From Leptolinea tardivitalis (GTDB lineage: Bacteria > Chloroflexota > Anaerolineae > Anaerolineales > Anaerolineaceae), in contig NZ_BBYA01000002.1 of assembly GCF_001050275.1 (NCBI RefSeq), forward strand, positions 1-64,000: 64,000 bases of DNA. Reading direction: 5' to 3'. Position 1 is the first letter of the stretch. The number at the start of each line of letters is the position of its first letter. The notes beneath the pieces are model-generated. The model had not been told where the DNA came from. It worked only from the letters and a program-made list of their open reading frames with translations, and did no database searches. The position numbers and the translations under genes are program-made. Positions 37,634 to 47,155 of the stretch are shown here, piece after piece.

Positions 37634-38496
37634 GTTCGTTGTTCCGCATCGAGAATTTCGGTACTGGCCATGGTTATTTCATATTCTGTGGGAATGCTGT
37701 CTATCCCTCGGCGGGTTACCGAACAGGATGCCAGTTGGACAGCAAACCGCCCGGCAATCCAGGGATCGCGGGTGGCAAAATATTTCGCAAAGAAACAGGC
37801 AGCGAAAATATCGCCAGCGCCTGTAGAATCTACTTCTTTGACACGGGGAGCAGGAAACCGACGGACATCACCATTCCAGTATATCCGAGCACCCTCTTCA
37901 CCTTCTGTGATCGCAAGAACGCGAATGGACCGCAAAAATTCTTCAATACGATCTTCGTCGCCATTGATATCTTCAATGCTCAGTACAGCGGCTGTGGAAT
38001 TTTGAAGAACAAAATCTGCTTCTGGCCATTCTGAAGCTGTTACCTGGCCAGCCATATCCCATGCGCGCATAAAACCCTGTGGGGTGACGCAAACGGTGCT
38101 TTCAGAAAATGAACGCGCCAGTGTGGGATCCACTTCCCGGGCAACAGGTCCAAGATGTACGATCGGGGTCTGCCGCCATATTTCTGGAACAGCCTGAAAT
38201 TGGATTTGATCGGCTGTCTGATGCAGAACTTGAATCCGTCCTTCAGGTGTGTAGATATTTTCAAATGTGGTTGTTTTTTCCGATGGGAAACCGGTTATTG
38301 CAATTCCTTCAAATTCTGGAATCGGGTATGCCTCATCACAGGTGGTAACAATTCCCACTCGCAGCCCCAAGGCGCGAGCCGTAAGTGCAGAGTACAGTAC
38401 AGTCCCCCCCGGTACCAATCCCTGTGGTGTGATATCGAGCGTAACATGACCGACCGCCAGATAATCGACCGGCTCAAGCTGCTTTTGATTAAACAT
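37630..38496 (-). CDS. PfkB-family carbohydrate kinase
   Basis: A 288-residue ribokinase-fold protein. The N-terminal PfkB segment is VPGGTVLYSALTARALG and the C-terminal signature is VDSTGAGDIFAACFFAKYF, with the catalytic Asp in GAGD. The substrate (sugar, nucleoside or other) cannot be told. It is upstream of parA with a four-base overlap, a pairing without an obvious functional reason. Confidence 0.9.
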   Translation of the reverse strand: MFNQKQLEPVDYLAVGHVTLDITPQGLVPGGTVLYSALTARALGLRVGIVTTCDEAYPIPEFEGIAITGFPSEKTTTFENIYTPEGRIQVLHQTADQIQFQAVPEIWRQTPIVHLGPVAREVDPTLARSFSESTVCVTPQGFMRAWDMAGQVTASEWPEADFVLQNSTAAVLSIEDINGDEDRIEEFLRSIRVLAITEGEEGARIYWNGDVRRFPAPRVKEVDSTGAGDIFAACFFAKYFATRDPWIAGRFAVQLASCSVTRRGIDSIPTEYEITMASTEILDAEQRT

Positions 38497-38504
38497 AAGA
38501 TGAA

Positions 38505-38993
38505 TTATACCTGAAGCGATTGGTCAAAGTCCGAAGTCATGGAAGCGGTATTCTCACAGGACGAATTGCCACAATATGGACAGGTATTCCAGGGCAATTC
38601 CATGAGCTTCTGGCATTTTGGGCAGCTTTTTTTCAACCGGGTCTGACAGGTGGGGCAAACGATCCAATCTTCGCGGGTATGTCGCCCGCAGCCCGGGCAG
38701 GTGTTGATCTCTTCGATGGCTTTGAGGAGAGCTTCTTCTTCCAGGGTGCGTTGGTATTCTTCTTCCAGAGTCCTTTTGGGGCGCAGGATCAAGTACACCA
38801 CAATACCCGGAATAGATAAAATTGCCACCACCAGAATTGCCAGAATGCGGGCAAAGCTATCTCGTGAACGGGACTTGATATCCCGATATGCCCAGTAAAT
38901 CAGACTGATCCACAGAGCAACAAGAAAAGCGGCAGAAAATCCGACCAGGTATTGGAGAATTCCACTTAAGGCGGCAGGTTCAATGGGCATCAA
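38505..38993 (-). CDS. Membrane zinc-ribbon protein
   Basis: A 162-residue protein with two N-terminal transmembrane helices (residues ~12-35 and ~47-68), a charged helical linker, and two zinc ribbons: CPGCGRHTREDWIVCPTC and CPKCQ-x9-CPYCG. Double zinc ribbons of this kind (DZR) usually bind proteins or nucleic acids. Function unknown. It lies 8 bases upstream of the pfkB-family gene. Confidence 0.82.
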   Translation of the reverse strand: MMPIEPAALSGILQYLVGFSAAFLVALWISLIYWAYRDIKSRSRDSFARILAILVVAILSIPGIVVYLILRPKRTLEEEYQRTLEEEALLKAIEEINTCPGCGRHTREDWIVCPTCQTRLKKSCPKCQKLMELPWNTCPYCGNSSCENTASMTSDFDQSLQV

Positions 38994-39011
38994 TGTTAAT
39001 CCGGGTAAGGG

Positions 39012-39350
39012 CTAATCTTGATAGTTTTCTATCAGATCGCGAATTATCGTAACATGGGTCGGTGTGACAGGGATCAGTTTGCAACCTACAGAAAAGAGAT
39101 CAGGATCCAATTGATGATCGCACCAGATAGCCTGTGCATTTAACTGCACTTCGCGTTCCCCATCCACCTCTTCGGGAAATTCCATGCGAATTTCAAGAAG
39201 TCTCCCTGGTTCAATGGGGGTTTCGCTGATCAATTGCAGACCTTCGGAAGTCAGATCGACCAGGTTGCCAATGAGATCGCCGGTTTTCCGGTCAAAAAGA
39301 CGAAGGTAATGGATCAGGTGAATCCGATTGAATTTCCTTTTTTCAGGCAT
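39012..39350 (-). CDS. PilZ domain protein
   Basis: A 112-residue single-domain protein with RKFNR (RxxxR-type) at its N-terminus and DLTSEGLQL (D/NxSxxG-type, Thr for Ser), the two motifs that bind cyclic di-GMP. The ATG at 39350 has GGAGG five bases upstream. It is likely an effector for c-di-GMP made by diguanylate cyclases such as the one at 54182-57160 (inference). Confidence 0.82.
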   Translation of the reverse strand: MPEKRKFNRIHLIHYLRLFDRKTGDLIGNLVDLTSEGLQLISETPIEPGRLLEIRMEFPEEVDGEREVQLNAQAIWCDHQLDPDLFSVGCKLIPVTPTHVTIIRDLIENYQD

Positions 39351-39458
39351 TTTCACCTCCGATTAAATTAGACCGGTGTTTTGCATTATATGCTGTTCAT
39401 AACCCTTTTGCAACCACAACCAAGAGGCGGCGTTATAATTAATCTGCTGGGGATAAAT

Positions 39459-40172
39459 ATGAAAAATAAAGATATTGCCGTTATCCATCGAATCCAGGAT
39501 TTTGACGTAAACGACCGGCCGAGGGAAAGACTGGCGGAAGTGGGTGCTGGTGCCTTAACAAATGCAGAGTTATTGGCCATTCTTTTACGCACCGGGTTAC
39601 CCGGAGAGAATGCCGTTCAGGTGGGGCACCGCCTTCTCCGGCAATTTGGGGGGTTATCGGGGTTGCATCGGGCGACTTTTGATGAACTTTGTCATCAAAA
39701 AGGCATCAATATGGCCAAAGCCTGTCAGATCAAGGCTGCCATTGAGCTTGGACGCCGGCTTCCCAGAGAAGAGTCAGATGAGAAGCCAGTCATTAAAAGT
39801 CCATCAGATGCGGCCATTCTGATTCAATATGAAATGGCCGGACTTCCACAGGAAAACCTGTGGGTGTTTTTACTGGATACCCGCAACCGGGTGATAAAGA
39901 TTGAAAAACTGTACCAGGGTTCATTGAATTCTTCTTCGGTCCGTATCGGTGAGCTTTTCAAAGCGGCATTAACCAACAATGCCGCATCCATCATCCTGGC
40001 ACATAACCATCCAAGCGGAGATCCAACCCCCAGCCCAGAAGATGTCTCCCTTACCCGGGCAGCCCAACAGGCTGGGCGATTACTGGATATTGAAGTTCTC
40101 GATCATATTGTCATCGGGCTGAATAAATTTGTCTCCCTGAAAGACAGGGGGCTGGGTTTCATTTCTCAGTAA
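39459..40172 (+). CDS. radC: RadC family JAB-domain protein
   Basis: A 237-residue protein: an N-terminal helix-hairpin-helix-type region (RERLAEVGAGALTNAELLAI) and a C-terminal JAB/MPN metal domain with LAHNHPSGDPTPSPED (HxHPSGD...D). RadC proteins were named for DNA repair, but that role is disputed. The ATG at 39459 after CTGGGGAT is chosen; a longer in-frame start at 39381 adds hydrophobic unconserved sequence. A TATAAT element ends 20 bases before the start. This JAB protein is unrelated to the JAB peptidase of the ubiquitin-like operon. Confidence 0.92.
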   Translation: MKNKDIAVIHRIQDFDVNDRPRERLAEVGAGALTNAELLAILLRTGLPGENAVQVGHRLLRQFGGLSGLHRATFDELCHQKGINMAKACQIKAAIELGRRLPREESDEKPVIKSPSDAAILIQYEMAGLPQENLWVFLLDTRNRVIKIEKLYQGSLNSSSVRIGELFKAALTNNAASIILAHNHPSGDPTPSPEDVSLTRAAQQAGRLLDIEVLDHIVIGLNKFVSLKDRGLGFISQ

Positions 40173-40188
40173 GAAAACAACTATTTCC

Positions 40189-41346
40189 TTACCAATCACG
40201 TTTTCGTAAAACTTTGAAAGGTTCTGCCAGATAATTTGGCTGCGCGCCAAGTTTAATCATCTCTATCATAATTGATCGAGATATGAAGGTATGTTCCTTC
40301 ACCAGAATATTTCCTTTTGAATCTCTAATCGGTTCCACCAGCAGCATCCCCACTTCCAGATCTTCATGGGTAACCAATTCAATGCTGCGCAGTTCAGGCA
40401 GCGATTGAGCACTTTGCAGCGTTTTCAATGCATTGATGATTTCCTGGTGGTAGACCGAAGGTTTTGATTGCATGGTTACCAGTATCTGGTCGTGCAATAA
40501 CCCCTGCATCATGAATTGATCATAATCTACACAGATTTTCAGAATATGCGATCCCATATCGACCTGATATTGATCAGGGTACGCTGGATTCAAACAAAGG
40601 TCATCGATCGATCGTCCCTGTCCGGCAATCATGCGGCTGATCTGTTCCAGCCGGGGGATTTTTTCTAGCAGTTTTCCCGCTGTGAATGGATGTTTTGAAA
40701 AAATTACCATTTCTGTTGCGCTCAAAGGCTGACCGGAGTCGATTTTTTCCAACATGGATTGGGGGAAAATAATCCATCCCAGTTGAGATAATGCAGCCGC
40801 CATTTCATACTGCCAGCTATCCTGGAATTTCATCTCCCGGCATATATGGGCGACCAGTTGTTGCATCCGCAGTGAGCGACCATAGGCCTTTGGGTTGACA
40901 ATAGCCAATACTTCTGTGAGCAGACTGACAGATTCTTTTAGCGTTTTTTCAAGTAATTCTTTTTCTGCCATCACCAGTTGATACTGACGCAAACCGGCAT
41001 CCAATGATTGGGCGATCATGTCGCCATTGCAGGGTTTTGTGAGAAATCGAAAGATTTGCCCCTGGTTGATGGCATCTATTGCTGTTGGAAGGTCGGTATT
41101 GCCTGTCAACATCATTCGGACAGAATTGGGTGCAATTTCTTTCACCTGCTCGAGAAATTTGATTCCATCCATTACAGGCATACGAAAATCTGTCACGATA
41201 ACTGCATAAGGGCCGGAGATTCGTATTTTTTCCAACCCTTCGGCTCCACTTAAAGCCGTATCAATTTCATAACGAAAGTTTAGCTCGCGTTTGAGGGAAT
41301 CCAGAAGGAGCATTTCGTCATCAACGAAGAGGATTTTTTTTGTCAT
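40189..41346 (-). CDS. Response regulator with degenerate HD-GYP-like output domain
   Basis: A 385-residue protein: a receiver domain (residues ~3-120) with VDDE, Asp in VIVTDFRMPVMDG and TKPC, a helical linker, then an HD-GYP-like region. The usual AxLHDIG metal motif reads AALSQLGWI, so the HD pair is missing, while the downstream KHPFTAGKLLEKIPRLE pattern is kept. It probably cannot hydrolyse c-di-GMP but may still bind it or a partner (inference). It starts three bases after the CHASE4 kinase gene, its likely cognate kinase. Confidence 0.85.
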   Translation of the reverse strand: MTKKILFVDDEMLLLDSLKRELNFRYEIDTALSGAEGLEKIRISGPYAVIVTDFRMPVMDGIKFLEQVKEIAPNSVRMMLTGNTDLPTAIDAINQGQIFRFLTKPCNGDMIAQSLDAGLRQYQLVMAEKELLEKTLKESVSLLTEVLAIVNPKAYGRSLRMQQLVAHICREMKFQDSWQYEMAAALSQLGWIIFPQSMLEKIDSGQPLSATEMVIFSKHPFTAGKLLEKIPRLEQISRMIAGQGRSIDDLCLNPAYPDQYQVDMGSHILKICVDYDQFMMQGLLHDQILVTMQSKPSVYHQEIINALKTLQSAQSLPELRSIELVTHEDLEVGMLLVEPIRDSKGNILVKEHTFISRSIMIEMIKLGAQPNYLAEPFKVLRKRDW

Positions 41347-41349
41347 GTT

Positions 41350-43776
41350 TTATTTCCATGGCAGGCTGATAATAAAAGTTGTTCCCCGGCCGACTTCTGT
41401 CTCAAATTCTATCGTACCACCATGTTTCTTGACTATTACAGAATAGCATATTGCCAAACCCTGTCCGGTGCCAATCCCAACATCTTTTGTCGTAAAGAAG
41501 GGATCAAATATCTTACTGCGAATCTTCTCCGGGATTCCTGAACCGTTGTCAGCCACACGTACTTCAATATTATGGTCAACCTGGCGGGTAGTTATTTCAA
41601 TAACACCTTTTTTGTCTAATGAAGCATCATAGACTTCTTTGATTGCATAAACAGCGTTAATAATCAGATTGAGAATAACCTGACTTAAGTCACTGGGCAG
41701 ACACTCTATCAATGGCAGATCAGTCTGGAGATTTGTCTTAATTTCTGCCACATTTTTCCATTCATTGCGAGATAGAGATAAAGCATTTTGAATGATCTGG
41801 TTAAGATTGGCCAATTCTTTTTCATCGGTACCTGGATGTGAAAAATAACGCATGGCTGAAACGATATGCGTAATTCGGTCGATGCCTTCCAGGGAATCGG
41901 CGATGGCTTTGGGTGCTTCCTGTCTGAAATACTCCAGGTGCGCTTCACTTGCCGCTTTTTCGAGAGAATAACCCATTTCAGGTGAAGCTGAATTGGATTT
42001 GATATATTGGTTAATTACCTTGACTTTATCAATCAGTTCCAAAATACCCTGTAACTGGTTGCCTAAAAATCGAAGGTTACTACCTACTAATTGAGTGGGA
42101 GTGTTGATTTCATGGGCAATTCCTGCTGCCATTTGCCCGATGGCTTCCATTTTATTGGATTGCCCCAACTTTTGTTCGAGGTGCCTTCGTTCTGTAATAT
42201 CTGCACCTACGAGAAGAAATCCGGGATGCTCATCTTCGGTATTTAATGGTGTAAGGGTGATTCCCAATATCCTGTGATCATCATCAGATTTTTCCAGAAT
42301 AATATCATCCATACGGATTTTCATATTCCTGGTGGAACATTCTTCTGTATCATGTTTCAAACGGTCCCAATCCCATTTTATGGGAAGTTCGAAAAAATTC
42401 CGTCCGATCACTTCGTTTGCGGATAAACCCAACAAGTCCGTGGCTACGTCATTCCACTCTGAAATGCTGTGATCGCTGGTAACTCCGATGATCATGGATG
42501 AGATGGAGCCGAGAATCTGATTGATCTCGTTATATGTCTCGATCAGAGCTTTTTCACTGAGTTCGCGTTCACGAATTTCATGTGTAAGGTTGAAATTTAA
42601 CTCCTGCAATTCTGCTGTACGCTCTTTGATACGTTTTTCAAGATCATCGCGTGACTGACGGAGGCGGGTATCGTATTCTTCCAGGGAATCCAGCATATTA
42701 TTGATTTCCTGTGAAAGGGATGAGATCTCATCAGATCCGCTGACGGGTACCCGGTTAAAAGGTTGAGCATCCAGATTGATGTTCCCAACAGAATGGCCTA
42801 GTGTTGCAATGCGTGAAATAACTTGCCGGTCAAGCAGCATATAAATGGCAAATACAAAGAATATGCAACCTAAAAAAACGACCACAATAAAAAAAAGGAT
42901 TGTGGAATAACCCTGCCGATAAATATCCCTGTCCATACTGGTCCTGAGGATTAATACCGGTTGATCAGATACATCTTTTATCAAGGTATATCCGGCAATG
43001 GTCTGGCTATCTATTTCCTTGATATATGTTTCTGGCCGGGAGTTAGGAAGAAATGCGGCTGTTTTAAACTCGCGGCTGAGAGATGATTCTGAATAGGGTT
43101 CAATCTGGATGGCGGATTGGGTGGATTTTGAAAGATGTTCTGCATAATCGTCCCCAATAAACCGGCCAACCATAAGCAAGCCATGGTCAGGTCCAAGGTG
43201 TTTGCTGGTAAGAACAGGGTGAGACGCGAAGAGGAGAGACCCTTCATTCAATTGAATAAAACCAACAAATCCATCCGGTTGTTTGATTTTCGACATGAAG
43301 GTCTTATCTTCCAAAAGATTTTTAAGCTCGGGTGAAAGATCAATTCTCCTTTTTGTTTTCAGATCAATGGCAAACGAATTGTAGAGGTGATCTTGTTTAT
43401 CAATAAAAAGAAAGAGATTCAAATTTAATCCGGCCAGTGTTTCGGGGATGATATTTGAATTCATGTAATTATTGTTCATATCTGCCATGAATTCATATGT
43501 GTCATCCCAGGCAGCATAATCGCCGGCTGTTGATAACAGATTATTATTTTCATTCGTCATCACATTGAAGGCACGTTGAACATTTTTCTTGCAATAATCG
43601 TCCTCGAGCAGATAGAGACTCTCTAATAGGATGAACCGTGACGCAACTACGATGAGGGTGATCAATAAAAGGGAGATGGTATATATAATGATCAGTGTTT
43701 TTTTACGCAGGGTCATAGTTAAAAGCAGACCGGGAATAAATGGAATGACTGCCATTATTATAAAAAACATATTCAT
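41350..43776 (-). CDS. CHASE4 sensor histidine kinase
   Basis: An 808-residue membrane kinase. Two transmembrane helices (near residues 25-50 and 300-325) flank an extracellular CHASE4-like sensor ([15 protein letters not shown]). A HAMP-like region and coiled coil, a PAS domain (residues ~425-550, [17 protein letters not shown]), HisKA (phospho-His in [14 protein letters not shown]) and HATPase_c ([28 protein letters not shown]) follow. The start is uncertain; ATG codons at 43776 and 43716 are both possible and neither has a strong ribosome site. It pairs with the regulator encoded just downstream. Confidence 0.9.
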   Translation of the reverse strand: MNMFFIIMAVIPFIPGLLLTMTLRKKTLIIIYTISLLLITLIVVASRFILLESLYLLEDDYCKKNVQRAFNVMTNENNNLLSTAGDYAAWDDTYEFMADMNNNYMNSNIIPETLAGLNLNLFLFIDKQDHLYNSFAIDLKTKRRIDLSPELKNLLEDKTFMSKIKQPDGFVGFIQLNEGSLLFASHPVLTSKHLGPDHGLLMVGRFIGDDYAEHLSKSTQSAIQIEPYSESSLSREFKTAAFLPNSRPETYIKEIDSQTIAGYTLIKDVSDQPVLILRTSMDRDIYRQGYSTILFFIVVVFLGCIFFVFAIYMLLDRQVISRIATLGHSVGNINLDAQPFNRVPVSGSDEISSLSQEINNMLDSLEEYDTRLRQSRDDLEKRIKERTAELQELNFNLTHEIRERELSEKALIETYNEINQILGSISSMIIGVTSDHSISEWNDVATDLLGLSANEVIGRNFFELPIKWDWDRLKHDTEECSTRNMKIRMDDIILEKSDDDHRILGITLTPLNTEDEHPGFLLVGADITERRHLEQKLGQSNKMEAIGQMAAGIAHEINTPTQLVGSNLRFLGNQLQGILELIDKVKVINQYIKSNSASPEMGYSLEKAASEAHLEYFRQEAPKAIADSLEGIDRITHIVSAMRYFSHPGTDEKELANLNQIIQNALSLSRNEWKNVAEIKTNLQTDLPLIECLPSDLSQVILNLIINAVYAIKEVYDASLDKKGVIEITTRQVDHNIEVRVADNGSGIPEKIRSKIFDPFFTTKDVGIGTGQGLAICYSVIVKKHGGTIEFETEVGRGTTFIISLPWK

Positions 43777-43868
43777 GTCACTGGCATAAAAGTATATAAA
43801 TTCTTTGCTGATTGAATTTTGTGAAAAATTTATGTGTTTTTTATTTACCTATTTCAACAAACGAAATA

Positions 43869-43897
43869 TTGATTTATCACGAATTGGCCGGTATACT
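43869..43897 (+). promoter_or_regulatory. Promoter of ABC-F gene
   Basis: TTGATT and TATACT with a 17-base spacer. Predicted transcription start is near 43904, giving a leader of about 135 bases before the ABC-F start codon. Confidence 0.68.
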
Positions 43898-43927
43898 ATT
43901 GGTCGGTAAAGGTTCAAAGGAAATCAC

Positions 43928-43948
43928 ATGCGTGTTAGCAGCCATTAA
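43928..43948 (+). CDS. Leader peptide MRVSSH upstream of ABC-F gene
   Basis: A six-codon frame, ATG to TAA, encoding MRVSSH, with AAAGGA six bases upstream. It sits in the leader of an ABC-F gene, ahead of a terminator-like hairpin. Its AGCAGCC codons are perfectly complementary to GGCTGCT just before the ABC-F start. Short leader frames of this kind are known to sense ribosome stalling by antibiotics upstream of ABC-F and erm genes. That it is translated is an inference. Confidence 0.5.
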   Translation: MRVSSH

Positions 43949-43966
43949 TTTTTGAATTTTCTCAGG

Positions 43967-44022
43967 GAGCGTTTCGCTCGGTTTGTATTTAACCGGGGGC
44001 GTTGCCTCCGGTTTTTCTTTTC
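43967..44022 (+). terminator. Attenuator: hairpin plus leader terminator
   Basis: First a small hairpin GAGCG-TTT-CGCTC (43967-43979), then a 10-bp stem AACCGGGGGC / GCCTCCGGTT with loop GTT (43991-44013), followed by TTTCTTTTC. The second is a textbook intrinsic terminator placed before the start codon. An alternative pairing CTCGGTT (43977-43983) with AACCGGG (43991-43997) would break it, so three mutually exclusive structures exist. Confidence 0.7.
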
Positions 44023-44038
44023 AAAAAAAGGCTGCTTC

Positions 44039-45691
44039 ATGCTTACAGTGAACAAGGTTTCAAAATCCTTCGGGGTAAAACCCGTTTTAGTCGATGTCAG
44101 TTTTCAATTAAATGAAGGCCAAAAACTTGGTTTAATCGGGTTGAATGGCTGTGGAAAAACTACACTCCTGCAGATCATTACCGGCAGTCTCAAACAGGAT
44201 GCCGGGAGTGTGACCTTCACTCCGGTTGATGTCCGGATTGGATATTTGATGCAGGGATTGGCGCTGCCTGACAATACAACAATTTTCAGTTACCTTAATC
44301 ACCAACAGGGTGACCCGTTGGAATTAGCCAGGGAAGTCGAAAAACTGGCAGGCCAATTATCTGCCAGACCGCAGGATAAACAACTGGCAGACGCCTATGA
44401 TCAGGCATTGACCAGGCTTCAATTGGCTGATGAGTCAACCAGTGATACCGAACAAACTTTGTCTATGCTCGGGTTGGGAGATATCCCGCCAGACACATTG
44501 ATTCGTCAACTCAGTGGCGGACAAAAAACCCGCCTCGGGCTGGCAGGTGTGCTGCTTTCAAGGCCGCAATTGTTATTGTTGGATGAGCCGACCAATCATC
44601 TCGATATGGAGATGTTGGAGTGGCTGGAGGAGTGGATCCAAAAGATACGCTGCGCTGTTCTGCTGATTTCTCATGATCGTATGTTTCTTGATGATGTGGT
44701 GGATGGAATACTGGAATTGGATGAACACACTCATACAATTCGGGAATTTGCGGGTAACTACAGCGATTACCTCCAGCAGAAACGGGTTGAACGTGAAAAA
44801 CAGTGGCAGGACTATGTCAATCAACAGGATGAAATCAGGCGTCTCCGTAAAGCGGCTGAAGGAGTTCGCGACCTGGCCCGGTATCATAAAGGCGGGAAGA
44901 CTGATCCCAGAAAGGCAGATGGTTTCAGTATCGGGTTCTTCGCCAACCGTGGAAAAGAGACCACTCAGCGGGCGAAGAACCTGGAGAAACGTATCGAACA
45001 TCTGTTGACTGATGAGCGGGTTGATAAACCATCTCGAACATGGCAGATGAAAGTGGATTTAGATACTGTCTCCGAATCCGGACGCGATGTTGTGGTGATG
45101 GAGAATTTATCCATAGGATATGGTGAACGTCTGTTATGCGGCCCAATCAACCAGACAATACGATATGGTGACAGGATTGTTCTGACCGGGGCCAATGGTT
45201 GTGGAAAATCGACATTATTGAAAACAATCATGAACCAGATTCCAGCCCTGGGTGGAATCTGCCGAATGGGGACAGGTGTGCACTGCGGCTACATGGCACA
45301 GGAACAGGAAACACTCAGCGTCAATCTCTCAGTTTTGCAGACCTTGCAGCAGGTTGGGAATCAATCTGAAACAGAAGTACGGTCGTTCCTTTCAAAATAC
45401 CTTTTCATGGGAGATGATGTCTTCATTCCTGTTGGACAGCTTTCTTATGGAGAGAGAGTACGCCTTATGCTGGCCTGCCAGGTGGCACAGGGATGCAATC
45501 TGCTGCTTTTGGATGAGCCGATCAACCATCTGGATATTCCATCACGTGAACGTTTTGAACAGGCGCTTTCTGAATTTCAGGGGACTGTTCTGGCAGTGGT
45601 TCACGACCGTATGTTCATCAAGAATTTTGCTCGAACGGTTTGGAAGTTTGCCCATGGTCAAATCACACCTGACTACAAATGGAACTTATAA
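44039..45691 (+). CDS. ABC-F family ATPase
   Basis: A 550-residue soluble protein with two ABC ATPase domains and no membrane part. Domain 1: GLNGCGKTTLLQ, LSGGQKTRLGLAG, LLLLDEPTNHLD. Domain 2: GANGCGKSTLLK, LSYGERVRLMLAC, LLLLDEPINHLD. The ~80-residue interdomain linker (RKAAEGVRDLARYHKGGKTD) inserts into the ribosome in this family. ABC-F proteins either rescue stalled ribosomes or dislodge antibiotics. The attenuator-type leader favours an antibiotic-resistance role (inference). The ATG at 44039 is chosen because the longer in-frame reading from 43952 would cross the terminator. Confidence 0.92.
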   Translation: MLTVNKVSKSFGVKPVLVDVSFQLNEGQKLGLIGLNGCGKTTLLQIITGSLKQDAGSVTFTPVDVRIGYLMQGLALPDNTTIFSYLNHQQGDPLELAREVEKLAGQLSARPQDKQLADAYDQALTRLQLADESTSDTEQTLSMLGLGDIPPDTLIRQLSGGQKTRLGLAGVLLSRPQLLLLDEPTNHLDMEMLEWLEEWIQKIRCAVLLISHDRMFLDDVVDGILELDEHTHTIREFAGNYSDYLQQKRVEREKQWQDYVNQQDEIRRLRKAAEGVRDLARYHKGGKTDPRKADGFSIGFFANRGKETTQRAKNLEKRIEHLLTDERVDKPSRTWQMKVDLDTVSESGRDVVVMENLSIGYGERLLCGPINQTIRYGDRIVLTGANGCGKSTLLKTIMNQIPALGGICRMGTGVHCGYMAQEQETLSVNLSVLQTLQQVGNQSETEVRSFLSKYLFMGDDVFIPVGQLSYGERVRLMLACQVAQGCNLLLLDEPINHLDIPSRERFEQALSEFQGTVLAVVHDRMFIKNFARTVWKFAHGQITPDYKWNL

Positions 45692-45730
45692 TCAGAGAAA
45701 GCACTCTTTTTCAGGAGACAGGTCAGGAAA

Positions 45731-46900
45731 TTGACAAATTTCTGGCAAAAACCGGTTTACAGGTACTTCATTATTGCTTTCTTGATAATGGTTTCTATTG
45801 CTCTGCGAATTGCTTTATTCCCTTATATGAATAACGATTTGAGTGTGGCAGTCATTCCCTGGTACCAATATCTACTGGATCATGGCGGACTGACGGGTAT
45901 TCAGGGATTGGTGTATGGGTCATCGTATTTTCATCCGTATTCTTATTCGCCGGTGTATCTATATTCACTTCTCGCCGCCAGTCCGCTTACCCGTTATTAT
46001 TCTCTCAGTGTTGTGATCAAAATTGTCTCGATCCTGTTTGACTATGTATCTGCCTTTTTTGCCCTGAGGCTCATCAGCCTGAAGTATCCGAATGGATGGC
46101 AGAGGTGGATCGGATTCTTTTTTGTGTTATTTGCTCCGACAGTTTTCATCAACAGTGCCTACTGGGGGCAATGTGATGGAATTTATGGCGCCTTCCTGAT
46201 GGGAGCTCTATATTACCTGCTCGCCGATAAGAAACCGTTATCTCTGGGAGTCTTTTTCTCTGCCGTGCTTATAAAAATTCAGGCGTTGGTTTTGGCGCCA
46301 GTCTATGCTGCCCTGATGATAAAAAGGCAGATGGACTGGCGCTGGATATTTATCTGTCCTTTGATTTACATCCTCTGGATGGCGCCGGCATTCATGGCCG
46401 GATATCCTCTGAATGGAACTCTTCTTACCTTGACGGGCGAGACGAATGCCTTTAACCAACTGACTATGAATGCTCCCAATATCTTCGCATTTTTCCCCCA
46501 TGCGCCCTATGAGGTATTCTCTCTGTTCGGTCTGGCATTGTCGGCTATTGTCTGCTTCATGTTGATATGGAGAGCGGCATGGTATCAAGATTCAATGTCA
46601 AATGAGCAGATAATCCTTTTGGCCGTGCTGGTTTCGATCGCCATGCCTTATTTCCTTCCCAGAATGCATGAACGATATTTTTATGCCGCCGCTTTGATTT
46701 CCCTCCTCTTACCGTTCTACCTTCCGAAACTGCGCCTGGTTCCTCTGGCATTGCAGGTGACATCGCTGCTCTCGTATACCTTCTTCCTGCGTGGATATGA
46801 GGTAGCACCGCTGTCTCTCCCGGCGGCGATTAATGGGATTGTGCTGATTTATCTAGGATTTTCATTTATCGCTTCGGTTGACAGGAAACCGGCAATATAG
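45731..46900 (+). CDS. Membrane glycosyltransferase-like protein (GT-C fold)
   Basis: A 389-residue polytopic membrane protein with about ten hydrophobic helices. The early loop PYMNNDLSVAVIPWYQYL and the luminal segment AYWGQCDGIYGAFLMGALYY resemble GT87/GT39-like polyprenol-dependent mannosyltransferases. It probably moves a sugar from a lipid carrier outside the membrane. A TTG start at 45731 with AGGA close upstream is the only reasonable choice. Its 3' end contains the promoter of the following tRNA gene. Confidence 0.75.
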   Translation: MTNFWQKPVYRYFIIAFLIMVSIALRIALFPYMNNDLSVAVIPWYQYLLDHGGLTGIQGLVYGSSYFHPYSYSPVYLYSLLAASPLTRYYSLSVVIKIVSILFDYVSAFFALRLISLKYPNGWQRWIGFFFVLFAPTVFINSAYWGQCDGIYGAFLMGALYYLLADKKPLSLGVFFSAVLIKIQALVLAPVYAALMIKRQMDWRWIFICPLIYILWMAPAFMAGYPLNGTLLTLTGETNAFNQLTMNAPNIFAFFPHAPYEVFSLFGLALSAIVCFMLIWRAAWYQDSMSNEQIILLAVLVSIAMPYFLPRMHERYFYAAALISLLLPFYLPKLRLVPLALQVTSLLSYTFFLRGYEVAPLSLPAAINGIVLIYLGFSFIASVDRKPAI

Positions 46901-46906
46901 TAAACT
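46878..46906 (+). promoter_or_regulatory. Promoter of tRNA gene
   Basis: A perfect TTGACA and TAAACT with a 17-base spacer. The -35 box lies inside the end of the glycosyltransferase gene. Predicted transcription start is about 9 bases before the tRNA. Confidence 0.75.
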
Positions 46907-46921
46907 TTTCCGCACGAAATT

Positions 46922-46996
46922 GGCGAGGTAGCTCAGTGGTAGAGCAGGGGACTCATAAGCCCTTGGTCGTGGGTCCAAATCCCACTCTCGCCACCA
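46922..46996 (+). tRNA. tRNA with CAU anticodon (elongator Met, possibly Ile2)
   Basis: A 75-base cloverleaf including the encoded 3' CCA: acceptor GGCGAGG / TCTCGCC, D-arm GCTC / GAGC, anticodon loop CTCATAA, T-arm GTGGG-TCCAAAT-CCCAC. G1-C72 pairing rules out an initiator. A CAU anticodon could also be tRNA-Ile with lysidine, which sequence alone does not settle. The closing pair of the anticodon stem (A31-G39) is a mismatch. Confidence 0.93.
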
Positions 46997-47026
46997 TTTT
47001 CTCTGGAGAAGAGAATTCCCTGAAAG

Positions 47027-47064
47027 TCAGGAAACCGGAAGTCCTTGGTTCCCTGATTTTTCTT
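47027..47064 (+). terminator. tRNA transcript terminator
   Basis: The stem TCAGGAAACC / GGTTCCCTGA has one mismatch in 10 pairs and a 10-base loop, followed by a T-run. It isolates the tRNA from the ubiquitin-like operon. Confidence 0.8.
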
Positions 47065-47155
47065 TAATCCAGGAGCTATTAAACGTGCCACCTGATAGAG
47101 AAGACAAAATCATCTTATTGAACTGTTTCTTCTGAAAAAAAACATATCTTGACTT

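Noticed and set aside
39459-40172. RadC as part of the ubiquitin-like system, because of its JAB domain
   Set aside because: It has the RadC-specific HNHPSGD motif, a helix-hairpin-helix-type N-terminus and lies 7 kb away in another transcription unit.
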